DNA from: Variovorax sp. S12S4
Lineage (GTDB): Bacteria > Pseudomonadota > Gammaproteobacteria > Burkholderiales > Burkholderiaceae_C
Assembly: GCF_023195515.1 (NCBI RefSeq)
Contig: NZ_JALPKR020000002.1
Span: 3,697,001 to 3,761,000, forward strand
Reading direction: 5' to 3'
DNA length: 64,000 nucleotides
The first letter of the stretch is position 1. Every line of letters begins with the position of its first letter. A program made the translations under genes and the position numbers. Below the pieces are notes generated by a model. That model was not told the origin of the DNA and made no database searches. It saw nothing but the letters and a program-made list of their open reading frames with translations. This document shows positions 27,860-36,462 of this stretch, piece by piece.

Positions 27860-28194
27860 ACGACCTCGTTACAGCAAGATGGACCAAGCGAAATCACAGG
27901 GGCGCCGCCACATGGGCAGCACCGCCACGGCCCGTGCACAGCACGGACGAGACACAAAGCCCGCGCACAGGCACGGACAAGACAATTGGGAAAGAGGAAG
28001 AAATTCCTCGTCAGGCAAGATGTCGGGCGAACATTTGGTGTGCAGTCCTTGCGGTTATTGACCCTTTCCGACGGATTTTTTCCGTTGGAGTGCGTTGCGC
28101 TAGGGGTCGGCCCGGAGGTGCTGCTGTCGCTCTTGCCTAATTTCGCCAGTTGCGAAGCCTTACATTATAGCCTATTGCGCAAATTTCAAGCACT
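27860..28194 (-). promoter_or_regulatory. dnaG-rpoD intergenic region: rpoD promoter and 300-nt leader
   Basis: A 335-nt gap without a gene. On the minus strand a perfect TATAAT (28169-28164) lies in TGCGCAATAGGCTATAATG; candidate -35 elements in GTGCTTGAAA upstream give spacings of 17-18 nt. Transcription would start near 28157 and leave a leader of about 300 nt. The leader contains a hairpin CCGTGC-TGT-GCACGG (27930-27944) and a short ACGGA..TCCGT hairpin (about 28068-28083). These may regulate rpoD translation or mRNA stability, but no known RNA family was recognised. Confidence 0.6.
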
Positions 28195-30177
28195 TTATGC
28201 ACTGGAGGGCTTCAACCGGGTGCGCAATTCGAGCCTTCGCGCCTCCAGGGCCTTGTAGCGCTCCAGGGCCTTCGGGTCCGTGCCCACAGCGGCAATGGCC
28301 TCGCTCTGCTGGGCTTTCAGGCGGTCGTCGAGCATGAAATCGAGCACGCTCGACAGCTCCTTGACCGCATCGGCGAGGTGCTGGTCTTCTTCACCCTCGG
28401 GCACCGGCGCCGCTTCGGACACGCTCATGAGCCGTTCCGCCAGCGGTTCGAAGTCGAGCCCGCGCATGCCTTCGCGCAACGCCGCCCAGGGCTGCACGCC
28501 GTGCTCGTGCAGCTGGCTGTCCAGCCAGGTAAAAAGCGCCCCGTGCTGGCCCGGCAGGTCGCACAGCATCACATGGAGCTCATGCGAAAGGGCTTCCCAC
28601 TGCGCCATGTTCGACAGCAGCAGCCGCACCGCCACGTCGGGCCGGCTCGGCGGCTTGCCGCGGCCGCGCAGGGGCTCGATGGGGGCCTCGAACTTGCCGC
28701 CCCAGCGCTTGCCCTTGATGAATTTGCCACGGGGCTTGCTGCCGCTATCGCTTTCGTAGCGGGGCGGTTCGTATTCGGCCGGGGGCGGCATGTCGGGGTA
28801 GTCGAACGGATCGCCCGGCTCGCCGGAATGCCGCGGCGCGGGTGCCGCCGCCGCCTTGCGCGGGCCCGGCGTGGCGGCCCAGAGCTCCGACAGGGCCTTG
28901 GCGTCCAGCTGCACCAGCGTGGCGATCTCGCTCAGCATCTGCCGCTTGAGCGCGCCGTCGGGCATGGCGCTCCAGAGCGGCCGCGCGTTGCTGCTCATGT
29001 GGGCGCGGCCCTCGGCGGTGGTGAGGTCGCAGCCCTCGCGCGCGGCCTCGATCATGAAGCGCGAGAGCGGCGTGGCCTCTTGCACGAACCGCGCGAACGC
29101 GTCGGCGCCGAATTCGCGGATGAAGCTGTCGGGGTCGTGCTCGGCCGGCAGAAACAGGAACTTGATGCTGCGCACGTCGGTGGCATAGGGCAGGGCACCG
29201 TCGAGCGCCTTGCGCGCGGCGCGCCGGCCGGCCGCGTCGCCGTCGAAGCTGAACACCACCGATTCGGTGAACCGGAAGAGCTTTTGCACGTGCTCCGTGG
29301 TGCAGGCCGTGCCCAGGGTGGCCACCGCATTCGGAAAGCCGAGCTGGGCCAGGGCGACCACGTCCATGTAGCCCTCGGTCACCAGCGCATAGCCGCGCTC
29401 GCGGAAGGCGGCGCGCGCCTCGTACAGGCCGTAGAGCTCCCGGCCCTTGCTGAAGACCGGCGTTTCGGGTGAGTTCAGGTATTTGGGCTTTTCGTCGCCG
29501 AGTACCCGCCCGCCAAAGCCGATGCATTCGCCCTTGACGTTGCGGATGGGGAACATCACGCGGTCGCGGAAGCGGTCGTAGCGCTTGGCGTCCTCGGCGC
29601 CGTCTTCGGTGTTGACGATGACCAAGCCGCTTTCGGCGAGCAGCGGGTCGTCGTAGTCCGGAAACACGCTGGCCAGGGCGCGCCATCCGGCCGGCGCGTA
29701 GCCGATGCCGAACTGCTTGGCCACTTCGCCCGAAACGCCGCGGCCCTTCAGGTATTCGATGGCGCCGGGCGCCTGCCGCAGCGCCTTGCGGTAGGCCTCG
29801 CCGGCCTTTTCGAGCACGTCGGTCAGGGTGGCCTGCTTCTGGCGCTGGTTCGCGGCGCGGGCGCGTTCGGCGGGCGAGGCGTCGTCCTCGGGCACCTGCA
29901 GGCCATATTGGCCGGCCAGGTCGTGCACCGCCTCGACAAAGCCCATGCCTGCATGCTCCATGAGAAAACCGATGGCGTTGCCGTGCACCCCGCAGCCGAA
30001 GCAGTGATAGAACTGCTTGGTGGGACTGACCGAGAAGGAGGGCGACTTTTCGCCGTGGAACGGGCACAGGCCCATGAAGTTGGCGCCGGCCTTCTTCAGC
30101 TGCACATAGCGCCCGACGATCTCCACCACGTCGGCGCGCGCGATGAGTTCCTGGATGAAAGAAGCGGGGATGGTCAT
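28195..30177 (-). CDS. dnaG: DNA primase
   Basis: Replication primase that makes RNA primers and binds DnaB, 660 aa. The N-terminal CHC2 zinc site is C38-x2-H41...C59-x2-C62 (CPFHG, CFGCG). The catalytic core has the EGYMDVVALAQ TOPRIM glutamate and the DGDAAGRRAARKAL acidic motif. The C-terminal helicase-binding domain follows a variable linker (about 440-520). ATG 30177 opens MTIPASFIQELIARADVVEIVG, as in other primases; an upstream start is unlikely. It is followed by rpoD, but rpsU, often the first gene of this operon, is not upstream; a divergent yihY gene is. Confidence 0.96.
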   Translation of the reverse strand: MTIPASFIQELIARADVVEIVGRYVQLKKAGANFMGLCPFHGEKSPSFSVSPTKQFYHCFGCGVHGNAIGFLMEHAGMGFVEAVHDLAGQYGLQVPEDDASPAERARAANQRQKQATLTDVLEKAGEAYRKALRQAPGAIEYLKGRGVSGEVAKQFGIGYAPAGWRALASVFPDYDDPLLAESGLVIVNTEDGAEDAKRYDRFRDRVMFPIRNVKGECIGFGGRVLGDEKPKYLNSPETPVFSKGRELYGLYEARAAFRERGYALVTEGYMDVVALAQLGFPNAVATLGTACTTEHVQKLFRFTESVVFSFDGDAAGRRAARKALDGALPYATDVRSIKFLFLPAEHDPDSFIREFGADAFARFVQEATPLSRFMIEAAREGCDLTTAEGRAHMSSNARPLWSAMPDGALKRQMLSEIATLVQLDAKALSELWAATPGPRKAAAAPAPRHSGEPGDPFDYPDMPPPAEYEPPRYESDSGSKPRGKFIKGKRWGGKFEAPIEPLRGRGKPPSRPDVAVRLLLSNMAQWEALSHELHVMLCDLPGQHGALFTWLDSQLHEHGVQPWAALREGMRGLDFEPLAERLMSVSEAAPVPEGEEDQHLADAVKELSSVLDFMLDDRLKAQQSEAIAAVGTDPKALERYKALEARRLELRTRLKPSSA

Positions 30178-30270
30178 GTAGGCGAAGAGCGGCAAATCAT
30201 ACGCAAGCGGCGGAACGCCTGCGCCGGGCGGCATACTGCCCGCACCGGATGAACGCCCCGGAATTCACGC

Positions 30271-31212
30271 ATGAAGACGCCCAAGCCATTGCAACACGTC
30301 GCGCCGCTGCTGCGCCACCCCCTCCGATTCATGTGGGACGCGCTCAAGGCGTTTCGCGCGAACCAGGGCCTGCTGCTGGCGGGCGCGGTGGCGTATTACG
30401 CACTGCTTTCCATCGTGCCGCTGCTCATCGTGAGCGTGATCGCGATGTCGCATGTGATCGAACAGGCGGAATTGCTGCGCACCATCGGCCGGTACCTCGA
30501 GTGGCTGCTGCCCGGGCAGTCCAAGGCCATTGTCGGGGAACTGTCGAACTTCCTGGACCACCGGGACGTGATGGGACCGGTGCTGCTGGTCACGATGATC
30601 TTCTTCAGCTCGCTGGCCTTCAGCATTCTCGAAAGCGCAATGGCGGTGATCTTTCATCACCGCAAGGCGGACCACAAGCGCCACTTCGCGGTGTCGGCCG
30701 TCATGCCCTACATCTACATCCTGTGCCTGTGCGTGGGGCTGCTGCTGGTCACCCTGGTGTCGGGTGCGCTGCAGCTCGTGGGGCAGGAGAGCGTCGACCT
30801 GTTCGGGCGCAACTGGTCGCTGTCGGGCGTGTCGGGGCTGCTGCTCTACCTGCTCGGGCTGGGCGGCGAAATCTTCATGCTGACTTCGCTTTACCTGGTG
30901 ATGCCGGCCGGCCGCATGTCGCTGCGCCACGCGCTGCTGGGCGGCGTGACGGCGGCGCTGCTGTGGGAGGCCACGCGGCACGTGCTGATCTGGTACTTCT
31001 CGACGCTCTCGCAGGTCAACGTGGTCTACGGCTCGCTCACCACGGCCATCGTGGTGCTGCTGAGCCTGGAGATTGCCGCCACGCTCGTGCTGCTGGGGGC
31101 CCAGGTCATCGCGCAGTACGAGCGCCTGGACCGCACCGGCAGCACGGCGGTGCCGCCGCTTACCGGGGCGGAAGTCGAATCGCTCCGTCGAGACGAATCA
31201 CCTCGCCGTTGA
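30271..31212 (+). CDS. yihY: YihY/BrkB-family membrane protein
   Basis: Inner-membrane protein with six or so helices, 313 aa. The family core is visible: [19 protein letters not shown] near the N-terminus, [17 protein letters not shown], and [26 protein letters not shown] near the C-terminus. The group was once called ribonuclease BN, which is wrong; the true function is unknown. It is divergent from dnaG (93-nt gap). The last 53 nt overlap the convergent SDR gene's end. Confidence 0.85.
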   Translation: MKTPKPLQHVAPLLRHPLRFMWDALKAFRANQGLLLAGAVAYYALLSIVPLLIVSVIAMSHVIEQAELLRTIGRYLEWLLPGQSKAIVGELSNFLDHRDVMGPVLLVTMIFFSSLAFSILESAMAVIFHHRKADHKRHFAVSAVMPYIYILCLCVGLLLVTLVSGALQLVGQESVDLFGRNWSLSGVSGLLLYLLGLGGEIFMLTSLYLVMPAGRMSLRHALLGGVTAALLWEATRHVLIWYFSTLSQVNVVYGSLTTAIVVLLSLEIAATLVLLGAQVIAQYERLDRTGSTAVPPLTGAEVESLRRDESPRR

Positions 31213-31918
31213 GCATGTCGTTCTCGATGATGTGCTTGGCAAGCTTGGCGTAGTCCTCGGGCGTTCCCAGGCGCGAAGGGAAGGGCACGCTGGCGGCCAA
31301 CGCGTCCTGCACTTCCTGCGGCATGCCGAAGAGCATGGGCGTGCCGAAGATGCCGGGGGCGATGGTCATGTTGCGGATGCCGTTGCGGGCCAGGTCGCGC
31401 GCAATGGGCAGCGTCATGCCGACCACGCCGCCCTTCGAGGCGCTGTAGGCCGCCTGGCCCATTTGCCCGTCGTAGGCCGCGACCGAGGCGGTCGAGATCA
31501 GCACGCCGCGCTCGCCGGTGGCTTCGGGTTCGTTCTTGCTCATGGCCTCGGCCGCGAGGCGGATCATGTTGAAGCTGCCGATCAGGTTGACTGTGACGGT
31601 CTTGCTGAACACGGCCAGCGCATGCGCGCCGTTCTTGCCCACGGTCTTCTCGGCCGGCGCAATGCCCGCGCAGTTGACCAGGCCCACCAGCTTGCCGAGC
31701 TTCTGGGCCGCGGCAACCGCCGCCTGGCCGTCGGCTTCCTGGCTCACGTCGCATTTCACGAACACCCCGCCGATGTCCTTTGCGACGGCTTCGCCTTTTT
31801 CAGCCTGCATGTCGGCGATGACCACCTTGCCGCCATTGGCGGCCAGCATGCGCGCCGTGCCTTCGCCGAGGCCCGAAGCGCCACCGGTCACGATAAAAAC
31901 CTTGCCGTCGATCTGCAT
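31160..31918 (-). CDS. Short-chain dehydrogenase, 3-hydroxyacyl-CoA dehydrogenase type 2 (HSD10-like)
   Basis: NAD(P)-dependent oxidoreductase, 252 aa. The cofactor loop is TGGASGLG (11-18), NCAG follows near 82, and the catalytic Ser-Tyr-Lys set lies in [23 protein letters not shown]. The sequence pattern, including the [10 protein letters not shown] stretch, is that of HSD17B10-type enzymes which oxidise 3-hydroxyacyl-CoA or 3-hydroxy-2-methylbutyryl-CoA in fatty-acid and isoleucine breakdown. It sits beside phasin, thioesterase and deacetylase genes, which fits acyl-CoA metabolism. Confidence 0.88.
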   Translation of the reverse strand: MQIDGKVFIVTGGASGLGEGTARMLAANGGKVVIADMQAEKGEAVAKDIGGVFVKCDVSQEADGQAAVAAAQKLGKLVGLVNCAGIAPAEKTVGKNGAHALAVFSKTVTVNLIGSFNMIRLAAEAMSKNEPEATGERGVLISTASVAAYDGQMGQAAYSASKGGVVGMTLPIARDLARNGIRNMTIAPGIFGTPMLFGMPQEVQDALAASVPFPSRLGTPEDYAKLAKHIIENDMLNGEVIRLDGAIRLPPR

Positions 31919-31984
31919 TGAGAGTCTCCTGAAATAAGACCCGCATTATCCAAGCCAGAAACACCGAGGAACCGGCTCTGCCGG

Positions 31985-32055
31985 GCCTCTGGTGTTGCCC
32001 CCGGTAGGGGGGAGAGGAGAAGCGACACGAAGTGCGCGCAGCCTGGGGGCGAGCA
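31985..32055. repeat. GC-rich palindromic intergenic element upstream of the SDR gene
   Basis: Contains CCCCC-GGTA-GGGGG (31998-32011) followed by AGAAGCGACACGAAGTGCGCGCAGCCTGGGGGCGAGC. The CCCCCGGTAGGGGG with a CGACACGAAGTGCG companion is of the type scattered between genes in Comamonadaceae, as I recall from other genomes; copy number cannot be tested here. No coding potential. Confidence 0.5.
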
Positions 32056-32064
32056 AAAGTGCTC

Positions 32065-32093
32065 AAAAAAAGGCCTCATCCGGAGATGAAGCC
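32065..32093 (-). terminator. Rho-independent terminator of the phasin gene
   Basis: On the minus strand GGCTTCATC-TCCG-GATGAGGCC (9-bp stem with one G-T pair) is followed by TTTTTTT (32071-32065). It lies 52 nt after the phasin stop. Confidence 0.88.
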
Positions 32094-32144
32094 ATGAATT
32101 GGATCCGTGAGGACCCAAGGAGACAACTGGTGGTGGTGGGCGGC

Positions 32145-32696
32145 TTAGCGCTTGCGAGCGGTGGTCGCGGTCTTCGCGGCGGCGACGGCTTGCGACGACA
32201 CGGCGTTGAAGTTGGCTTCGGCAACGTCCGACGCTTGCTTGACGGCCTTCTGGACCGATTCGAAAGCGTTGTTGGCGGCAGCCACGGCGCTCTTCAGCAC
32301 GGCAACGGCGGTTTCCGAGCCGGCGGGTGCGTTCTTGGAAGCGCTGTCGACCAGGCCGACGAAGGTTTGCTGGGCTTCAGCAGCCTTGGCTTCGAAAGCC
32401 TTGGTGAACTCGGCGCCGGTGCCTTGGGCGATGTCATAAAGATGACGGCTGTAGGCGGCGGTCTTTTCGGCCAGGGGCTGGAACAGGCTGGCTTGCAGCG
32501 TCAGCAGTTCTTGCGCGTCCTTGACGTTCAGGGCAGCTTGGGCGGTGCCGGCGGCTTCGGCCAGGGCAGCCTTGGAAGCGGTCACGTTCAGTTCGACGAG
32601 CTTCTCGACGCCTTCGAAAGCCTTGGTGGTCAGGCCGAACAGGGTTTCGAGGTTTGCTTTTTGGGCGGCGAGGATTTGGTCAGCGGTCAGTGCCAT
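32145..32696 (-). CDS. phaP: Phasin (PHB granule-associated protein)
   Basis: Amphipathic helical protein that coats polyhydroxybutyrate granules, 183 aa. The start [38 protein letters not shown] is the phasin family hallmark. The rest is Ala/Lys/Gln-rich helix ending in a basic tail ([11 protein letters not shown]). The upstream region shows a well-matched promoter and a CTGCN3GCAG palindrome of the type bound by the PHB regulator PhaR. A strong terminator follows, so it is a single-gene transcript. Its presence implies that the organism stores PHB. Confidence 0.93.
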   Translation of the reverse strand: MALTADQILAAQKANLETLFGLTTKAFEGVEKLVELNVTASKAALAEAAGTAQAALNVKDAQELLTLQASLFQPLAEKTAAYSRHLYDIAQGTGAEFTKAFEAKAAEAQQTFVGLVDSASKNAPAGSETAVAVLKSAVAAANNAFESVQKAVKQASDVAEANFNAVSSQAVAAAKTATTARKR

Positions 32697-32783
32697 GTGG
32701 AATCTCCAGTAAGGATGATGGTGGTCGGTTCACGTTGCGCTGCCTCGTCGTCTTTGTTTTTGTTGCGGTGCAGCATGGCCTCA

Positions 32784-32811
32784 AGTATAGGCAGCACAGC
32801 TTTGCGATCAA
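32784..32811 (-). promoter_or_regulatory. Promoter of the phasin gene
   Basis: On the minus strand TTGATC (32811-32806), a 16-nt spacer, then TATACT (32789-32784). It is a good sigma-70 match located about 90 nt upstream of the phaP ATG. Confidence 0.65.
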
Positions 32812-32818
32812 GGGGGTT

Positions 32819-32835
32819 TTGCTGCTTTGCAGCAA
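32819..32835. promoter_or_regulatory. Perfect palindrome with a PhaR-type CTGC-N3-GCAG core
   Basis: TTGCTGC-TTT-GCAGCAA is perfect over 17 nt. The core CTGCTTTGCAG matches the CTGC-N3/4-GCAG pattern that I recall being reported for PhaR at a phaP promoter. It sits 8 nt upstream of the phaP -35 and overlaps a possible -35 of the divergent deacetylase gene, so one factor could govern both. No phaR gene lies in this window. Confidence 0.55.
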
Positions 32836-32856
32836 TTTAGAACACACTTTCTAAAT
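32827..32856 (+). promoter_or_regulatory. Possible promoter and dyad ahead of the deacetylase gene
   Basis: TTGCAG (32827-32832), a 17-nt spacer and TCTAAA (32850-32855) form a plausible promoter for the gene at 32882. The same stretch holds an 8-bp dyad, ATTTAGAA (32835-32842) and TTCTAAAT (32849-32856), so a second regulator may bind here. Confidence 0.45.
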
Positions 32857-32881
32857 TCGGCTCGCGCCCCAGAATGCAGCC

Positions 32882-33808
32882 ATGCGCGCCTTCTATTCCG
32901 GCCAGTTCGTCCTGCCTTTGCCGCCCGGCCACCGCTTTCCGATGTCCCGCTACGCGCTGCTGCGCGACCGGCTGCTCGAGCACCTGCCCGGGGTGGACAT
33001 GGACCAGGCGCCGCGCGCCACCGACGGCGAACTGGCGCTGGCCCACACCCCGCAGTGGATAGCGGCCATCAGCGACGGCAGCGTGAGCCCGCAGGCGATG
33101 CGGGAAATCGGCTTTCCCTGGAGCGAGGCGATGGTCGAGCGCTCGCGCCGCTCTACAGGGGCGACCATCGCGGCCTGCCGCGCGGCATTTGCCGGCGGCG
33201 TGGCGGCCAACATGGCAGGCGGTACGCACCACGCCTATGCCGACAAGGGCGGCGGGTTCTGCGTCTTCAACGACGCTGCCGTGGCCGCGCGGCTGATGCA
33301 GGCCGAGCATGGGCGCAGCGGCCGGCAGCTGAAGGTGGCGGTCATCGACCTTGACGTGCACCAGGGCAACGGCACGGCGAGCATCTTTCGCAACGACCCG
33401 AGTGTCTTCACGCTCTCGCTGCACGGCCAGAAGAACTTTCCGTTCCGCAAGGAAGCAAGCGATCTCGACGTCGAACTGCCCGACGGCTGCGGAGATGCCG
33501 ACTACCTCACGGCGCTCGAGCATGCGCTCGACGAGCTGGACCGGCGCTTTGCGCCCGGGCTGGTGATCTACCTGGCGGGTGCCGACCCCTTCGAGCGCGA
33601 CCGGCTCGGGCGACTCAAGCTGACGTTCGACGGCCTGGAGGCGCGGGACCGGCGGGTGTTCGACTGGACCTGGCAACGCCGCATTCCGGTGGCCTTTGCC
33701 ATGGCCGGCGGCTACGCCAGCGACATTGCCGAGACGGTGCAGGTGCAGCTAGGCACCTTCAAGGTGGCCTTCGAATATTGGCGCCGCTGGCAAAATGCCG
33801 CGCGATGA
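32882..33808 (+). CDS. Histone-deacetylase-like (class IV-like) amidohydrolase
   Basis: Zinc-dependent deacetylase-fold enzyme, 308 aa. Family elements are [19 protein letters not shown] (His pair plus the substrate channel), [12 protein letters not shown] (Asp-x-His zinc ligands) and [12 protein letters not shown] (second zinc Asp). Bacterial members may deacetylate small amines, acetoin-like compounds or proteins; the physiological substrate is unknown here. Its stop overlaps the thioesterase start as ATGA (33805-33808), so the two are translated together. It is divergent from phaP. Confidence 0.88.
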   Translation: MRAFYSGQFVLPLPPGHRFPMSRYALLRDRLLEHLPGVDMDQAPRATDGELALAHTPQWIAAISDGSVSPQAMREIGFPWSEAMVERSRRSTGATIAACRAAFAGGVAANMAGGTHHAYADKGGGFCVFNDAAVAARLMQAEHGRSGRQLKVAVIDLDVHQGNGTASIFRNDPSVFTLSLHGQKNFPFRKEASDLDVELPDGCGDADYLTALEHALDELDRRFAPGLVIYLAGADPFERDRLGRLKLTFDGLEARDRRVFDWTWQRRIPVAFAMAGGYASDIAETVQVQLGTFKVAFEYWRRWQNAAR

Positions 33809-34248
33809 GCTCCGCCACCAAACCCACGCCGAATTCCCGGAGCGGCTACCGCGCGTTTCGCAGCATCCCCACGCGCTGGGCCGACAACGACATGTACGGC
33901 CATGTCAACAACGTCGTCTATTACAGCTGGTTCGACACGGCGGTGAATGCGCTGCTGATCGAGCGCGGCGCGCTCGACATCCACCAGGGCCAGACCATCG
34001 GCTTCGTGGTCGAGACGCAGTGCAACTACTTCGCGCCGATTGCTTTTCCGCAAACGGTGGAAGCCGGCATCCGCGTGGCCCAGGCGGGCCGGTCGAGCGT
34101 GCGCTATGAGATTGCGCTCTTTGCGGAAGGCTCGGACACGGCGGCAGCGCAGGGCCACTTCGTGCATGTGTATGTCGACCGGGCCACGAAGCGGCCGGTG
34201 CCGTTGCCCGAGGCGCTGCAGCAAGTCGTCGACTCCCTGAAGACCTGA
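33805..34248 (+). CDS. Acyl-CoA thioesterase (4-hydroxybenzoyl-CoA thioesterase fold)
   Basis: Hot-dog-fold thioesterase, 147 aa. The catalytic element is [25 protein letters not shown] (Asp followed by GHVNN), then [18 protein letters not shown]. Length and motif fit the FadM/YbgC-type group that hydrolyses acyl-CoAs. The start at 33805 overlaps the deacetylase stop; a longer frame would run through the deacetylase gene. A terminator follows directly. Confidence 0.88.
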   Translation: MSSATKPTPNSRSGYRAFRSIPTRWADNDMYGHVNNVVYYSWFDTAVNALLIERGALDIHQGQTIGFVVETQCNYFAPIAFPQTVEAGIRVAQAGRSSVRYEIALFAEGSDTAAAQGHFVHVYVDRATKRPVPLPEALQQVVDSLKT

Positions 34249-34254
34249 CCCCAT

Positions 34255-34284
34255 GAAAAACGGCGCCCGAGGGCGCCGTTTTTT
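34255..34284. terminator. Bidirectional terminator after the thioesterase gene
   Basis: AAAAACGGCGCC-CGAG-GGCGCCGTTTTTT: a 7-bp GC stem extended by A/T pairs, with a T tract on both strands. It serves the plus-strand deacetylase-thioesterase pair and may also serve the minus-strand gene that ends at 34317. Confidence 0.9.
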
Positions 34285-34316
34285 CTTGCCGCGATCCGGT
34301 TGGGACCGCCGCGGTC

Positions 34317-34724
34317 TTACATGGTCTTCTTCATGGCCTTGACGTCGGCCTTGCCCTGGGCTTCGTCGGCCTTGGCCTGCTTCTCGCAGGCAGACTTGGC
34401 ATCGCCCGCCTGGTCGTCGCACTTTTCCTTTGCGACTTCGTACTTGGCCTTCACTTTTTCTTCAGCAACCTTGCGTGCGTGTGCATCGCTCGGCTTGTAT
34501 TGCTGCTCCAGTTCGGCCTTGGCCACGTTCTCCGCGCCCTTGGCTTCCTTCTGACAGACGTCCTTTGCGTTGTCCTTCATTGCGTCGCACTGGGCCTTCG
34601 CGGACTTGTAGTCGGCTTCGATCTTGTCCTTGGCGGCCTTGTATTCGTCCTTGGTCATCGCGCTGGCGTGCGTGGCCATGAAACAGGTCGAAGCGAGAGC
34701 GAGCATGAGCAGATGTTTTTTCAT
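34317..34724 (-). CDS. Small exported Lys/Ala/Glu-rich helical protein with twin CX10C motifs
   Basis: Unrecognised family; 135 aa with a clear signal peptide (cleavage after ATHASA, about residue 22). The mature chain is almost all charged helix and is built as two repeats of about 56 residues. Each has Cys-x10-Cys: Cys46/Cys57 and Cys102/Cys113. If oxidised in the periplasm these would staple two helical hairpins. Similar proteins are often labelled TolA-like for their composition alone, which is not evidence of a TolA role. It precedes a CsbD-type stress gene on the same strand, but is transcribed after it. Confidence 0.7.
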   Translation of the reverse strand: MKKHLLMLALASTCFMATHASAMTKDEYKAAKDKIEADYKSAKAQCDAMKDNAKDVCQKEAKGAENVAKAELEQQYKPSDAHARKVAEEKVKAKYEVAKEKCDDQAGDAKSACEKQAKADEAQGKADVKAMKKTM

Positions 34725-34807
34725 TTTGGTGTTCTTTCTTTTTGAAGTTGAAAAAGTGAAGTTGGAAAGAAATCAGGGCGCGGGGCGGCCTTCAAGCCAC
34801 CCGGCCG

Positions 34808-35041
34808 TCAGTACTTTTCATACCAGAGGGTGTCAGGCGTGCGGCCGTCGCGCGATTCCCATTCCTTGACCTGTTTTTCGGCCTCGTCGCGGCTGATGCC
34901 GTGGCGTTCCTGGATGCGACCGAGGAGCTGGTCGCGCTTGCCGGCAATGACGTCGAAGTCGTCGTCGGTCAGCTTGCCCCATTGCTCCTTGACCTTGCCC
35001 TTGAGCTGTTTCCAGTTGCCTTCGATGGTGTCCTTGTTCAT
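34808..35041 (-). CDS. CsbD-family stress-response protein
   Basis: Small soluble protein, 77 aa. The CsbD core MNKDTIEGNWKQLKGKVKEQWGKLTDDDFDVIAGKRDQLLGRIQERHGIS is complete. Members are abundant in stationary phase or general stress, but no biochemical activity is known. A ribosome site (AAGGAG) precedes the ATG at 35041. It lies 83 nt upstream of the twin-CX10C protein gene on the same strand, so the two may be co-transcribed. Confidence 0.9.
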   Translation of the reverse strand: MNKDTIEGNWKQLKGKVKEQWGKLTDDDFDVIAGKRDQLLGRIQERHGISRDEAEKQVKEWESRDGRTPDTLWYEKY

Positions 35042-35216
35042 GCGAATCTCCTTGTACGGTTGATTCGGCGGGCTCGTTGGCCGCCGTGAACAAAATGTGG
35101 CGGGACCGATTCACCCTGGCGGTAGGACGTGCAGTGCAGGCCCCGTAGGCACAAGCCGACGCTGCCCGTGATAATCGAACGCACGCCGAAAAGCTTGAGA
35201 CAACGCGCGCCGCACC

Positions 35217-36437
35217 ATGATCATTCACAGCCTGCTCGACACCGACCTCTACAAGTTCACCATGATGCAGGTCGTCCTGCATCACTTTCCCGGCGCCCGG
35301 GTCGAGTACCGGTTCAAGTGCCGCAACCCCGGCGTCGACCTGGCCCAGTTCGCAGGGCAGATACGGGAAGAAGTGCGAAGCCTCTGCTCGCTGCAGTTCC
35401 GGGACGCCGAGCTGGCCTACCTGCGGTCGATGCGTTTCATCAAGAGCGACTTCGTCGACTTTCTCGGGCTCTTCCGGCTCAACGGGAAGTACATCAACAT
35501 CATTCCGCAACCCTCGGGGGAGCTCGAGATCCGCATCCAGGGGCCGTGGCTGCACACCATCCTGTTCGAGATTCCGGTGTTGGCCATCGTGAACGAGGTC
35601 TACTTCCGCAACACGCAGAAGAAGCCCGACTTCGAGGAAGGCCGGCGGCGCCTGGAGACCAAGATCGGGCAGCTGCAGGACGCCGGGCTGGCCGATCTCA
35701 AGATTGCCGACTACGGCACGCGCCGCCGCTTTTCCAAGGACTGGCATGAAGAAGTGCTGCGCACGCTCAACGCGCGGCTGGGCGCGGTGACGCCGCCGAC
35801 GCTGCATCCCAAGCCCGGTGCGCGGCTGCCGCAGCTCGCGGGCACCAGCAATGTGCTGTACGCCATGAAGCTGGGCCTTATTCCGCTGGGCACCATGGCC
35901 CATGAATACCTGCAGGCCTGCCAGGCGCTCGGCCCGCGGCTGCGCGACAGCCAGATCTTCGGCTTCGAGAGCTGGGCCCGTGAATACCGCGGCGACCTGG
36001 GCATTGCGCTGTCCGACGTGTATGGCATGAGCGCCTTCCTGCGCGACTTCGACCTGTACTTCTGCAAGCTGTTCGACGGTGCGCGCCACGACAGCGGCGA
36101 TCCTTTCCAGTGGGGTGAACGCATGCTGGCGCACTACGCGGCCAACCGTGTCGATCCGCTCACCAAGACGCTGATCTTCAGCGACGGCCTCACGGTGCCG
36201 CGCACCATCGAGCTCTACCAGCAGTTCCGCGGGCGCTGCCAGCTGGCTTTCGGCATTGGAACCAATCTCACCAACGACCTGGGCTACGAGCCGCTGCAGA
36301 TCGTCATCAAGATGATCAATTGCAACGGCCAGCCCGTGGCCAAGCTGTCGGACACGCCGTCCAAGAATATGTGCGAGGACGAAAAATACCTGGCGTACCT
36401 GCGCCAGGTGTTCGAGATCGAACAGCCGCCGGCCTGA
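35217..36437 (+). CDS. pncB: Nicotinate phosphoribosyltransferase
   Basis: NAD-salvage enzyme joining nicotinate to PRPP with ATP hydrolysis to give nicotinate mononucleotide, 406 aa, normal length. Family landmarks include [15 protein letters not shown] at the start, DYGTRRRFS and [22 protein letters not shown] with the phosphorylated His (about 229), and [12 protein letters not shown]. The start [13 protein letters not shown] is typical. Monocistronic or co-transcribed with the following transporter (25-nt gap). Confidence 0.95.
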   Translation: MIIHSLLDTDLYKFTMMQVVLHHFPGARVEYRFKCRNPGVDLAQFAGQIREEVRSLCSLQFRDAELAYLRSMRFIKSDFVDFLGLFRLNGKYINIIPQPSGELEIRIQGPWLHTILFEIPVLAIVNEVYFRNTQKKPDFEEGRRRLETKIGQLQDAGLADLKIADYGTRRRFSKDWHEEVLRTLNARLGAVTPPTLHPKPGARLPQLAGTSNVLYAMKLGLIPLGTMAHEYLQACQALGPRLRDSQIFGFESWAREYRGDLGIALSDVYGMSAFLRDFDLYFCKLFDGARHDSGDPFQWGERMLAHYAANRVDPLTKTLIFSDGLTVPRTIELYQQFRGRCQLAFGIGTNLTNDLGYEPLQIVIKMINCNGQPVAKLSDTPSKNMCEDEKYLAYLRQVFEIEQPPA

Positions 36438-36462
36438 CGCCCGTCTGGTACGGTACGGCTCC

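Noticed and set aside
32000..32160. Short plus-strand frame around 31992-32840 as a gene
   Set aside because: It begins in an intergenic palindrome and reads antisense through the phasin gene; Gly/Leu-rich nonsense.
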